Shown here: positions 28,088 to 34,479 of the stretch, in pieces | Position numbering within the stretch: the first letter of the stretch is position 1 | Layout of the letters: each line of letters begins with the position of its first letter | Source: Oscillospiraceae bacterium | GTDB taxonomy: Bacteria; Bacillota; Clostridia; Oscillospirales; Ruminococcaceae | Direction of reading: 5' to 3' | Length of the DNA stretch: 34,479 nucleotides | Assembly: GCA_017473015.1 (NCBI GenBank) | Contig: JAFUNP010000026.1 | Coordinates: 1-34,479, forward strand | Position numbers and translations under genes: made by a program | The notes under the pieces: generated by a model | What the model saw: the letters and a program-made list of their open reading frames with translations, nothing else | Database searches by the model: none | What the model was told of the DNA's origin: nothing

Positions 28088-29530
28088 ATGAATAGCAATT
28101 ATGAAATTGTTGTGGGTCTTGAAGTTCACGCAGAGCTTTCCACTGAAACAAAAATTTTCTGCGGCTGTAAAAATAAATTCGGCTCAGAAGTAAATACAAA
28201 TGTTTGTCCTGTTTGTATGGGTCTGCCTGGCACACTTCCTGTGCTGAACGAACAGGTGGTTGAATATGCAATCAAAATGGGTCACGCCCTGAACTGCAAA
28301 ATCAACGGCACTACAAAACAAGACAGAAAAAACTATTTCTATCCTGACCTTCCAAAATCCTACCAGATTTCCCAGTTTGACATTCCTCTGTGTGAAAACG
28401 GCTATTTGGATGTGCTGGTTGGCGATGAAGTAAAAAGAATCGGTGTTACAAGAATTCATATTGAAGAAGACGCCGGCAAACTTATCCATGATGACAAAAT
28501 GGGCGGCACACTGGCTGACTACAACCGCTGTGGTGTTCCACTGATTGAAATCGTTTCAGAACCGGATATCCGTTCTGCAGACGAAGCAAAAGCTTATCTG
28601 GACACAATCCACACAACACTGCTTTACCTGGGTATCTCCGATGCCAAAATGCAGGAAGGCTCTGTTCGCTGTGACGTAAACGTTTCTGTAAGACCAGCCG
28701 GTTCCACAGAATTCGGCACACGTGTGGAAATGAAAAACGTAAACAGCTTCTCCGCTGCACACCGTGCTATCACTTACGAAGCAGCCAGACAGATTAAAGT
28801 TCTGGAAGAAGGCGGTACAATCCAGCAGGAAACAAGAAGATGGGACGATGTAAAAGGTGTAAACGTATTGCTGCGTTCAAAAGAAGATGCACAGGATTAC
28901 CGTTACTTCCCAGACCCAGACCTGCTCACATTTACAGTTGCACAGGAAAAAATTGACGCACTGAAAGCTGAAATCCCTGAACTGCCTGTAGCAAAAACCA
29001 TGAGATACATGGCAGACTATAAACTGTCCAGAGCAGACAGCGAACTACTGGCACTGAACAAAAACACAGCTGCTTTCTTTGAAGCAGTACTGGCTACAGG
29101 CAAATGCGAACCAAAATCTGTTTCTAACTGGATTCTGGGTGACATTTACAAAGTGCTCAACGAAAGAAGATGTGAAATCACAGAACTGGCTCTCACTCCT
29201 GCAAACCTTGCAGAAATGATCAGCCTGATTGAAAAGAAAACCATTTCCAATGCTGCCGGTAAGACAGTTCTGGAAGTTATCCTTGATACAGATAAAGACC
29301 CTAACGAAATCGTTAAGGAAAAAGGTCTTGCACAGGTTTCTGACACAGGTGCTCTCAATGCTATCGTGGAAAAAGTTTTGGCGAACAACGAAAAAGCTGT
29401 TGCTGACTTTAAAAACGGTAAAACAAATGTTGTTGGCTTCCTGGTTGGTCAGTGTATGAAAGAAAGCCGCGGCAAAGGCAACCCAGCTATGCTGAAAGAA
29501 ATGGTTGTTGCTGCAATCGAAAAAATGTAA
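28088..29530 (+). CDS. gatB: Aspartyl/glutamyl-tRNA amidotransferase subunit B
   Basis: The tRNA-binding kinase subunit that activates the acyl-tRNA side chain with ATP and transfers ammonia from GatA. The 480-residue protein starts Y-E-I-V-V-G-L-E-V-H-A-E-L, with the cradle motifs C-P-V-C-M-G-L-P-G, K-x-D-R-K-N-Y-F-Y-P-D-L-P-K-x-Y-Q-I-S-Q, I-H-I-E-E-D-A-G-K, N-R-C-G-V-P-L-I-E-I-V-S-E-P-D and Y-R-Y-F-P-D-P-D-L. The C-terminal YqeY-like domain ends with V-V-A-A-I-E. It starts 3 bp after gatA. Isoleucine codons here are mostly ATC/ATT, unlike the ATA-rich ger and spo genes, which fits high expression. Confidence 0.97.
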   Translation: MNSNYEIVVGLEVHAELSTETKIFCGCKNKFGSEVNTNVCPVCMGLPGTLPVLNEQVVEYAIKMGHALNCKINGTTKQDRKNYFYPDLPKSYQISQFDIPLCENGYLDVLVGDEVKRIGVTRIHIEEDAGKLIHDDKMGGTLADYNRCGVPLIEIVSEPDIRSADEAKAYLDTIHTTLLYLGISDAKMQEGSVRCDVNVSVRPAGSTEFGTRVEMKNVNSFSAAHRAITYEAARQIKVLEEGGTIQQETRRWDDVKGVNVLLRSKEDAQDYRYFPDPDLLTFTVAQEKIDALKAEIPELPVAKTMRYMADYKLSRADSELLALNKNTAAFFEAVLATGKCEPKSVSNWILGDIYKVLNERRCEITELALTPANLAEMISLIEKKTISNAAGKTVLEVILDTDKDPNEIVKEKGLAQVSDTGALNAIVEKVLANNEKAVADFKNGKTNVVGFLVGQCMKESRGKGNPAMLKEMVVAAIEKM

Positions 29531-29535
29531 TTAAT

Positions 29536-29579
29536 TGTCTTAAAATCATAGGGATTTTCTCTCTATGATTTTAAGTTTA
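29536..29579 (+). terminator. Stem-loop terminator candidate after gatB
   Basis: A perfect 13-bp stem (29539-29551 with 29563-29575), extendable inward by three more pairs including one G-U, with a T-rich loop, then TTTAT. The stem is AT-rich and the U-tract is short, so termination is probably partial and may let some transcripts continue into ade. Confidence 0.65.
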
Positions 29580-29608
29580 TCTGTCACAATAAAGCAGGAG
29601 GATACAAA

Positions 29609-31375
29609 ATGAAATACTTCCCAAAAGATAAAAAGGCTCTTATGATGGCAGCATTGGGCAGAATACCCAGCGACCTTGCTATTACAAATGCCAATCTTGT
29701 AAATGTTTTTACAGGTGAAGTGTATAAAGCCAATGTTTTCGTACATGACGGCTTTGTTGCCCATGTGGAAACAGAAGATTTTGAAACAGTAAATGCAAAG
29801 GAAATTATTGATGCCAAAGGTCAATTCCTTACCCCTGGTTTCATTGATGCCCATGTACACATTGAAAGCTCCATGATGATTCCGCGTAACTTTGCCAAAG
29901 CTGTAATTCCTCATGGAACAACTATGGTTATCACCGACCCACATGAAATTGCCAATGTTTACGGCATCCGTGCTGTAGAATATATGAATGCTCAGACCAA
30001 AGACCTGCCGATGAAAATGTACATTGATATTCCTTCCTGTGTGCCTGCCGTACCAGGTCTGGAAAATTCCGGTGCTGCATTTATGGCTGATGAAATCAGA
30101 AAAATGCTGGCACTGTCCAATGTTATAGGTCTGGCAGAAGTTATGGACTTTATTGGTGTTGCCAATGCTGATGACAGGATGATGGATATTCTGGCTGTTT
30201 TTGAAGAAGACGGCAGATATATTCAGGGCCATGCCCCCGGACTTACAGGCAGAATGTTGTCATCCTACAGAATCGGCGGCCCTACAACCTGTCACGAATC
30301 CCGTAATGACTGGGAAGTAAAACCAAAAATGCGCAGCGGTATGTATGTTGATGCCCGTTCTTCTTCTATCGCTAAAAATATTCCTGCAATTATCAAAGGT
30401 ATGGAAGGCGTAAAATTCTATGACAGACTGACATTCTGTACAGATGACAGAGAAGTGGACGAAATCATGGCCATAGGTCATATGAATGATGTTCTCCGCG
30501 ATGCTGTAAAGGTTGGTTTTGACCCTGTGACAGCTATCAAGTCCTGCACACTGAATGCAGCACAGGCTGCACATTTTGAAAACTATGGTGCAATCGCTCC
30601 CGGCTTTGTTGCTGATATGCTGCTGATGCCTTCTCTGGAAGAACTGAAACCTACACATGTATTCACAGACGGTAAGCTTGTGGCAAAAGATGGTGTTTTA
30701 CTGGCTGATATTCCTGATATGGAATTTGATATTGAAAATGAAAACAGTGTAAATGCACCTGACTTTACAGTTGAAGATTTCAAACTGAAATACGAAAAAG
30801 GTGACACAGCTACACTGAATATCATGGAATATCTGGATTACAACGGTTCTTCATCAGTGCTTTCCCAGGTTACACTGCCTGTTGTAGACGGTGTTGTGGA
30901 TATCAGCGGTGATGACAGCCTCCATTACGCAATTATAGTTAACCGTTATGGCAACGGTACATATACAAAAGGCGTTGTAAGAAACTTTGGTCCTATAGAT
31001 GCAGCATGGGGTTCTACAGTGTCCCATGACAGTCACAATATTTCCATCGTTTATAAAAAGCCTGAAGATGCGCTGGCTGTTTACGAATGTCTGAAAAAGA
31101 CAGGCGGTGGTCAGGCTATGGCTGAAAATGGTGAAGTGGTTGCCAATGTGGTACTGAATGTTGGCGGTCTGATGAGCAACAAACCGAATGCCGAATTGGC
31201 TGAAGAGGTACAGAAAATGAAAAAGGCACTGAAAGCTGCAGGACTCAGCCTTCCTAATCCAATGCTGCGTATCGTTACACTGGCACTGCCTGTAATTCCT
31301 AAAGTGAAATTCAGTGATATGGGTCTGGTAGATGTACTGAATCAGAAATTTATACCTGTATTTGTGGAAGAATAA
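29609..31375 (+). CDS. ade: Adenine deaminase
   Basis: An amidohydrolase that deaminates adenine to hypoxanthine for purine salvage. The 588-residue protein has the first metal motif D-A-H-V-H-I-E-S (His82, His84), P-H-G-T-T-x-V-I-T-D-P-H-E-I-A-N, G-L-A-E-V-M-D, G-H-A-P-G-L-T-G, a C-H-E-S block, C-T-D-D-R with the catalytic aspartate region, G-H-M-N-D, and A-I-A-P-G-F-V-A-D. The C-terminal Ade-type domain has a G-N-G-T-Y-T-K-G segment and H-D-S-H-N. The length is normal. It has a very good AGGAGG site and no clear promoter in the 33 bp after the stem-loop, so transcription may partly read through from gatB. I see no purine riboswitch. Confidence 0.92.
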   Translation: MKYFPKDKKALMMAALGRIPSDLAITNANLVNVFTGEVYKANVFVHDGFVAHVETEDFETVNAKEIIDAKGQFLTPGFIDAHVHIESSMMIPRNFAKAVIPHGTTMVITDPHEIANVYGIRAVEYMNAQTKDLPMKMYIDIPSCVPAVPGLENSGAAFMADEIRKMLALSNVIGLAEVMDFIGVANADDRMMDILAVFEEDGRYIQGHAPGLTGRMLSSYRIGGPTTCHESRNDWEVKPKMRSGMYVDARSSSIAKNIPAIIKGMEGVKFYDRLTFCTDDREVDEIMAIGHMNDVLRDAVKVGFDPVTAIKSCTLNAAQAAHFENYGAIAPGFVADMLLMPSLEELKPTHVFTDGKLVAKDGVLLADIPDMEFDIENENSVNAPDFTVEDFKLKYEKGDTATLNIMEYLDYNGSSSVLSQVTLPVVDGVVDISGDDSLHYAIIVNRYGNGTYTKGVVRNFGPIDAAWGSTVSHDSHNISIVYKKPEDALAVYECLKKTGGGQAMAENGEVVANVVLNVGGLMSNKPNAELAEEVQKMKKALKAAGLSLPNPMLRIVTLALPVIPKVKFSDMGLVDVLNQKFIPVFVEE

Positions 31376-31377
31376 TT

Positions 31378-32526
31378 ATGATTGAAAGACTTAAAAAATA
31401 TTTTGAACAGGATATAGCCCTGTGTGTTATAAGTGGATTAAAAAAGGGTGTGGACTGCGAGTTTTCAAAAGTCACTGTGCGCCCATATCAGTCAGCTGAT
31501 GGTGTGAAATATCAGTTTGAGTATACTGTGAAGGCACAGGTAAAGCACAAAAATGTTTCTGCTGATAAACTGGTGGAAGAAATTGCCGGACTGCTGACAG
31601 ATTATTTCACACAGTGTATGGTTTACGGCCGCGACAACGATTTCCACATCAATTGTTTCAATGGAAAAATCAAAGCCAAAACAATGCCGCCAAGCAAAAA
31701 GGTGTCTATCAAGGCTCATAATAAAAAGAAAGAATATATACTCAATGAAGGTGAAAATATAGACTTTCTTATCTATCTGGGTGTAATGACCAAGGATTAT
31801 AAAGTTGTAAAAGCCAGATATAACAAGTTCCGCCAGATAAACAAATATCTTGAACTGCTGAAAACATCGCTGGATATGCTGCCACAGGACAGACCTCTGA
31901 AAATTGTGGACTTTGGTTGCGGCAAAGCTTATCTGACCTTTGCACTGTATTATTATGTGGTGAAAATTCTTGGCAGACAGGCAGACATTACAGGTCTTGA
32001 CCTTAAAGAAGATGTTATCGATTATTGCAACAAAGTTGCACAGGATTTAGGTTACAGCACACTGGAATTCCAGAAAGGCGATATAAAGGATTATTCACGT
32101 ACTCAGGACGTGGATATGGTTATTATGCTCCATGCCTGTGACAATGCAACAGATGAAGGTATTGTACAGTCCCTGCGCTTCAATGCAAAAATTATCATTG
32201 CAGTGCCATGCTGTCAGCACGAATTTTTCAAACAGATAGGTAATGACAATCTTCAGCCTATGCTGCAGTTTGGCATTTTGAAAGAAAGATTTTCTGCCCT
32301 TGCAACAGACAGTCTCCGTGCACAGATGCTGAAAGCCCTTGGCTTTGATGTTTCTGTAATGGAATTTATCGATACAGAACACACTCCGAAAAATATAGCA
32401 ATCCGTGCAGTGAGAAACGGCGGATTCAACCGGAAGGAATACGCGGCGTATGAGGCATTCCGTGATTATCTCCAGCTTACACCATACATTGAGCGCAGAC
32501 TGAGAGAAGAAAATATCCTGAAATAA
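31378..32526 (+). CDS. Class I SAM-dependent methyltransferase, Methyltransf_32-like
   Basis: A 382-residue protein with a two-part layout. The first 130 or so residues are a basic alpha/beta region that I do not recognise. The second part is a Rossmann methyltransferase with motif I V-D-F-G-C-G-K-A-Y-L-T-F (residues 177-188), an acidic residue ending strand 2 in G-L-D-L-K, a G-D-I motif, and L-H-A-C-D-N-A-T-D. A P-C-C-Q-H motif follows at 277-281. The G-K-A-Y-L-T and P-C-C-Q-H pair resembles the Methyltransf_32 family, whose eukaryotic members include METTL25- and GSTCD-like proteins. The substrate is unknown; RNA or protein are both possible. It starts 2 bp after ade, probably co-transcribed, and ends before a terminator. 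Confidence 0.8.
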   Translation: MIERLKKYFEQDIALCVISGLKKGVDCEFSKVTVRPYQSADGVKYQFEYTVKAQVKHKNVSADKLVEEIAGLLTDYFTQCMVYGRDNDFHINCFNGKIKAKTMPPSKKVSIKAHNKKKEYILNEGENIDFLIYLGVMTKDYKVVKARYNKFRQINKYLELLKTSLDMLPQDRPLKIVDFGCGKAYLTFALYYYVVKILGRQADITGLDLKEDVIDYCNKVAQDLGYSTLEFQKGDIKDYSRTQDVDMVIMLHACDNATDEGIVQSLRFNAKIIIAVPCCQHEFFKQIGNDNLQPMLQFGILKERFSALATDSLRAQMLKALGFDVSVMEFIDTEHTPKNIAIRAVRNGGFNRKEYAAYEAFRDYLQLTPYIERRLREENILK

Positions 32527-32532
32527 AATCAG

Positions 32533-32566
32533 ACTCCCTTGTGAAAAACACAGGGGAGTTTTTTGT
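32533..32566 (+). terminator. Intrinsic terminator after the methyltransferase gene
   Basis: An 11-bp stem (32533-32543 with 32549-32559, one U-G wobble), an AAAAA loop, then a run of T ending near 32564. It separates the ade/methyltransferase unit from the sporulation operon. Confidence 0.92.
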
Positions 32567-32600
32567 TCTTATTTTTTATCACAATGAATATTAATTATCA

Positions 32601-32606
32601 AGGTGA
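32601..32606 (+). promoter_or_regulatory. Ribosome binding site deciding the spoIIIAA start
   Basis: AGGTGA, 4 nt before the ATG at 32611. Earlier in-frame starts (TTG 32563, inside the terminator T-run, and ATG 32584) have no such site, so 32611 is preferred. Confidence 0.7.
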
Positions 32607-32610
32607 AAAT

Positions 32611-33423
32611 ATGGACAAGAACTTAAAAAATATTATTGAAAAAATTCCTTTTGATTTATCTGGTTATTTTGATGGTAGTCAGGTAAACGAAATACGAATA
32701 CGAGCCGGAAGTAATATAAAGATTTTTTCAGATGGCAGATATATCACGGTGAAAAACACGCTGATTACGCAGAAAGAGCTGGAAGATATCTTTCTGAAAT
32801 TCTGTGATTATACGCTGTCTGCCTACCGGGACCAGATTTCCTGTGGTTTTATAACCTTACCTGGTGGTCACAGAGTGGGGATAGGCGGAAAATTTATCTG
32901 TACAGAAAGTGAAATAGTATTGAATAGAGTCAGCTCTCTGATTATAAGGATAGCGAACCAAGTGGACTATAAATACGACAGCTTACTGATGCACTTTTCT
33001 GCCGGCCTGCTGATAGCCGGACCGCCTCACAGCGGAAAAACCACCCTGTTGCGAAGTATATGCCGCAATACAGGTGTAAACCGGGTGGTGTGTGATGAAA
33101 GAAATGAATTTCATGACTGCAGTACATATTGTGATATCATATCCGGCGTAAATAAAACTATTGCTATAGCTCAGGCTGTAAGAAGTATGAATCCGGATAT
33201 TATTATCTGCGATGAAATAGGCGGTGAAAGTGAAGCACAGCAGCTGTTGTCTTTTATGAATACCGGAGTAAGGTTTATATGCAGTGTCCATGCTGAAAAT
33301 GTGGACAGACTATGGCTGAAACCTAATATCAGGCTTTTGTTGGAAAACAGAGTTTTTGACAAAATAGTGCTTCTGGGCAGAGACGAGGAAACCTATTTTA
33401 TAAAGGAGACTGTAAATGTTTAG
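32611..33423 (+). CDS. spoIIIAA: Stage III sporulation protein AA
   Basis: The cytoplasmic ATPase of the SpoIIIA-SpoIIQ channel that links mother cell and forespore, related to type II/IV secretion ATPases. From ATG 32611 the protein has 270 residues. It has an early N-E-I-R-I-R-A-G block, then C-G-F-I-T-L-P-G-G-H-R-V-G-I-G-G, Walker A G-P-P-H-S-G-K-T at 137-144, V-C-D-E-R-N-E, and Walker B I-I-I-C-D-E-I-G-G around Asp201. A later S-V-H-A-E-N motif follows. It is somewhat shorter than the usual ~305 residues, but all key motifs are intact. First gene of the operon, overlapping spoIIIAB by 8 nt. Confidence 0.94.
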   Translation: MDKNLKNIIEKIPFDLSGYFDGSQVNEIRIRAGSNIKIFSDGRYITVKNTLITQKELEDIFLKFCDYTLSAYRDQISCGFITLPGGHRVGIGGKFICTESEIVLNRVSSLIIRIANQVDYKYDSLLMHFSAGLLIAGPPHSGKTTLLRSICRNTGVNRVVCDERNEFHDCSTYCDIISGVNKTIAIAQAVRSMNPDIIICDEIGGESEAQQLLSFMNTGVRFICSVHAENVDRLWLKPNIRLLLENRVFDKIVLLGRDEETYFIKETVNV

Positions 33424-33886
33424 ACTGACAGGGTTTGCGCTGATAATATTGTCATCTTTTTTTGCCTTTTACTACAGCAGTATTGCTGACAGATGTACAT
33501 ATACTTTCCTTTTACAGACGGCAGAACTGTTGGGATACCTGTCTTTTGAAAACATATCAGGCAGAACATATCCGGAAATTTTAAACGATATAGATTACAA
33601 AAAGCTGTATTACTATAAAAATTTTGATTTCTGCAGCAGGGATGTTTTCTTTGAAGAAATGGAGAAAAACCATTTCATACACAAGAAAGAGGTACACAGT
33701 ACCGGCAGTATGCTTTCGCAGATAGGACAGCGTACTGTCAGAAAGGAAAATGAATATATATCACGGTGTATTACTGTTTTACAGCAGAAATCAGATTTTT
33801 ACAGAAGCAAATATGAAAAAAACAACAAAATTAACCGGATAGGCGGTTTGTCCATAGGGCTTATTGTAATGATCGTATTTATTTAG
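33416..33886 (+). CDS. spoIIIAB: Stage III sporulation protein AB
   Basis: A membrane component of the SpoIIIA complex, distantly like GspF of type II secretion. The 156-residue protein has an N-terminal membrane helix (about 3-20), a helical middle with L-G-Y-L-S-F-E-N, L-S-Q-I-G-Q-R-T-V-R-K-E-N-E-Y-I, and a C-terminal membrane segment G-G-L-S-I-G-L-I-V-M-I-V-F-I, the usual end of the family. It is slightly shorter than the typical ~170 residues. The gene starts inside spoIIIAA. Confidence 0.88.
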   Translation: MFRLTGFALIILSSFFAFYYSSIADRCTYTFLLQTAELLGYLSFENISGRTYPEILNDIDYKKLYYYKNFDFCSRDVFFEEMEKNHFIHKKEVHSTGSMLSQIGQRTVRKENEYISRCITVLQQKSDFYRSKYEKNNKINRIGGLSIGLIVMIVFI

Positions 33887-33895
33887 GAGTATAAA

Positions 33896-34090
33896 ATGGA
33901 TGTAGATTTGATTTTTAAAATTGCTGCTATAGGTATCATAGTTTCAGTACTGAACCAGGTGCTGGTCAGGTCCGGCAGGGAAGACCAGGCCATGCTGACT
34001 ACCCTGACAGGATTGATTGTAGTATTGTCTATGGTAATAACACAGATAAAAGAATTATTTGTAACTATAAAATATCTTTTCGAGTTATAA
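33896..34090 (+). CDS. spoIIIAC: Stage III sporulation protein AC
   Basis: A 64-residue protein with two membrane helices. The family signature is easy to see: D-L-I-F-K-I-A-A-I-G-I-I-V-S-V-L-N-Q-V-L and then G-R-E-D-Q-A. TAGGAGTATAAA precedes the ATG. It is a conserved small subunit of the SpoIIIA channel, and the length matches known members. Confidence 0.94.
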   Translation: MDVDLIFKIAAIGIIVSVLNQVLVRSGREDQAMLTTLTGLIVVLSMVITQIKELFVTIKYLFEL

Positions 34091-34093
34091 AAT

Positions 34094-34474
34094 ATGGAAA
34101 TACTTAAAATTGCGGGAATTGTTCTTGTTGGCGTGGTACTTGTTTCATCAATGCCTGCCTTTGACAAGTCCGTTACTTCTCTTATCAGGCTGTCTGTATG
34201 CGTGGTGATAATGGCGTATATAATCAGCTGTGCCCGGGGTATAATTGACAGTGTGCGCAGTCTCACCGACAGCTATCTGACCGCAGATTTTTCTGTGGTT
34301 TACAAATCTGTGGGAATAAGCATTATAACCCGGTTTGTTTCTGACGTGGCATCAGACAGCGGCAATAAGGCTCTTGCAAACCGGATGATTTTTGCTGGCA
34401 AATCTGCAATAGCACTGCTGGCGCTACCTGTGTTCATGCAGGTATTGGAAATAATAAAAAGGCTGACAGGATGA
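34094..34474 (+). CDS. spoIIIAD: Stage III sporulation protein AD
   Basis: A 126-residue membrane protein of the SpoIIIA complex, beginning M-E-I-L-K-I-A-G-I-V-L-V-G-V-V and carrying about three to four membrane segments. The family features are K-S-V-G-I-S-I-I-T-R-F-V-S-D-V-A-S-D-S-G-N-K-A-L-A (residues 73 onward) and the terminal L-A-L-P-V-F-M-Q-V. It begins 3 bp after spoIIIAC. The stop overlaps the next start by 4 nt (ATGA). Confidence 0.94.
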   Translation: MEILKIAGIVLVGVVLVSSMPAFDKSVTSLIRLSVCVVIMAYIISCARGIIDSVRSLTDSYLTADFSVVYKSVGISIITRFVSDVASDSGNKALANRMIFAGKSAIALLALPVFMQVLEIIKRLTG

Positions 34475-34479
34475 AAAAA
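34471..34479 (+). CDS. spoIIIAE: Start of stage III sporulation protein AE, cut by window end
   Basis: Only ATG-AAA-AAA is visible, overlapping the spoIIIAD stop in an ATGA arrangement behind GACAGG. The identity is inferred from the fixed spoIIIAA-AH gene order; the sequence itself is too short to identify. Confidence 0.6.

Noticed and set aside
29576-29608. Possible purine riboswitch before adenine deaminase
   Set aside because: The gap is too short and lacks the conserved three-way junction sequences; only a terminator-like stem and a ribosome site are visible.
30280-30310. Cys-His-Glu in adenine deaminase in place of Asp-His-Glu
   Set aside because: It first looked like an active-site change, but the histidine is retained and I recall the same C-H-E-S form in E. 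coli adenine deaminase, so it is a normal variant.
32571-32592. Sigma-E promoter for spoIIIA
   Set aside because: An ACAAT-ending -10-like box is present near 32578-32585, but the -35 position is only a T-run from the preceding terminator, so I did not call it.

Overview
This window looks like ordinary chromosomal DNA from an endospore-forming, low-to-moderate-GC Firmicute of the class Clostridia. I infer a gut Oscillospirales/Ruminococcaceae-type organism, but the family is not proven. The support is: both Gram-positive replicative polymerases (PolC and DnaE); HPr kinase and WhiA/RapZ; the GatCAB amidotransferase; sporulation genes (yunB, spoIIIA, a ger operon); GAGGTGA-type ribosome binding sites; and consensus sigma-A promoters. 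Genes are dense. The longest gap is about 130 bp, so no gene-free stretch exceeds 300 bp. I saw no tRNA, rRNA, CRISPR array, insertion sequence or phage gene.

Layout. (1) 1-8689, plus strand: isoprenoid, lipid and envelope genes running into replication: uppS (3' end only), cdsA, dxr, rseP, ispG, polC. They are packed with 8-nt overlaps or short gaps and are probably one transcript. A TIM-barrel sugar isomerase/epimerase-like gene (8700-9482) follows, then nrdR with its own promoter. (2) 10012-14359: a minus-strand pair (DUF421 membrane protein and a small DUF4363 protein) diverges from a three-gene GerA-type germinant receptor operon (A, B, C subunits). The operon ends in a GCAA-capped stem that includes the stop codon of the C gene. 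(3) 14397-23546: a consensus promoter, then hprK, a ROK glucokinase, murB, rapZ, whiA, dnaE and pfkA, closed by a strong terminator. It mixes carbon sensing, cell wall, division control, replication and glycolysis. The usual yvcK gene between rapZ and whiA is absent. (4) 23606-24256: yunB, a lone sporulation gene. (5) 24294-29579: a consensus promoter, then ligA, gatC, gatA and gatB, with a stem-loop at the end. (6) 29609-32566: adenine deaminase and an uncharacterised Methyltransf_32-type methyltransferase, then a terminator. (7) 32611-end: spoIIIAA, AB, AC, AD and the first codons of spoIIIAE, the start of the mother-cell/forespore channel operon.

I did not find an obviously new system. The best candidates for follow-up are the DUF421/DUF4363 pair facing a germinant receptor with a compact B subunit, the missing yvcK, the uncharacterised methyltransferase, and the stop-codon hairpin after the ger operon. 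All family assignments come from reading motifs by eye. No database search was run.
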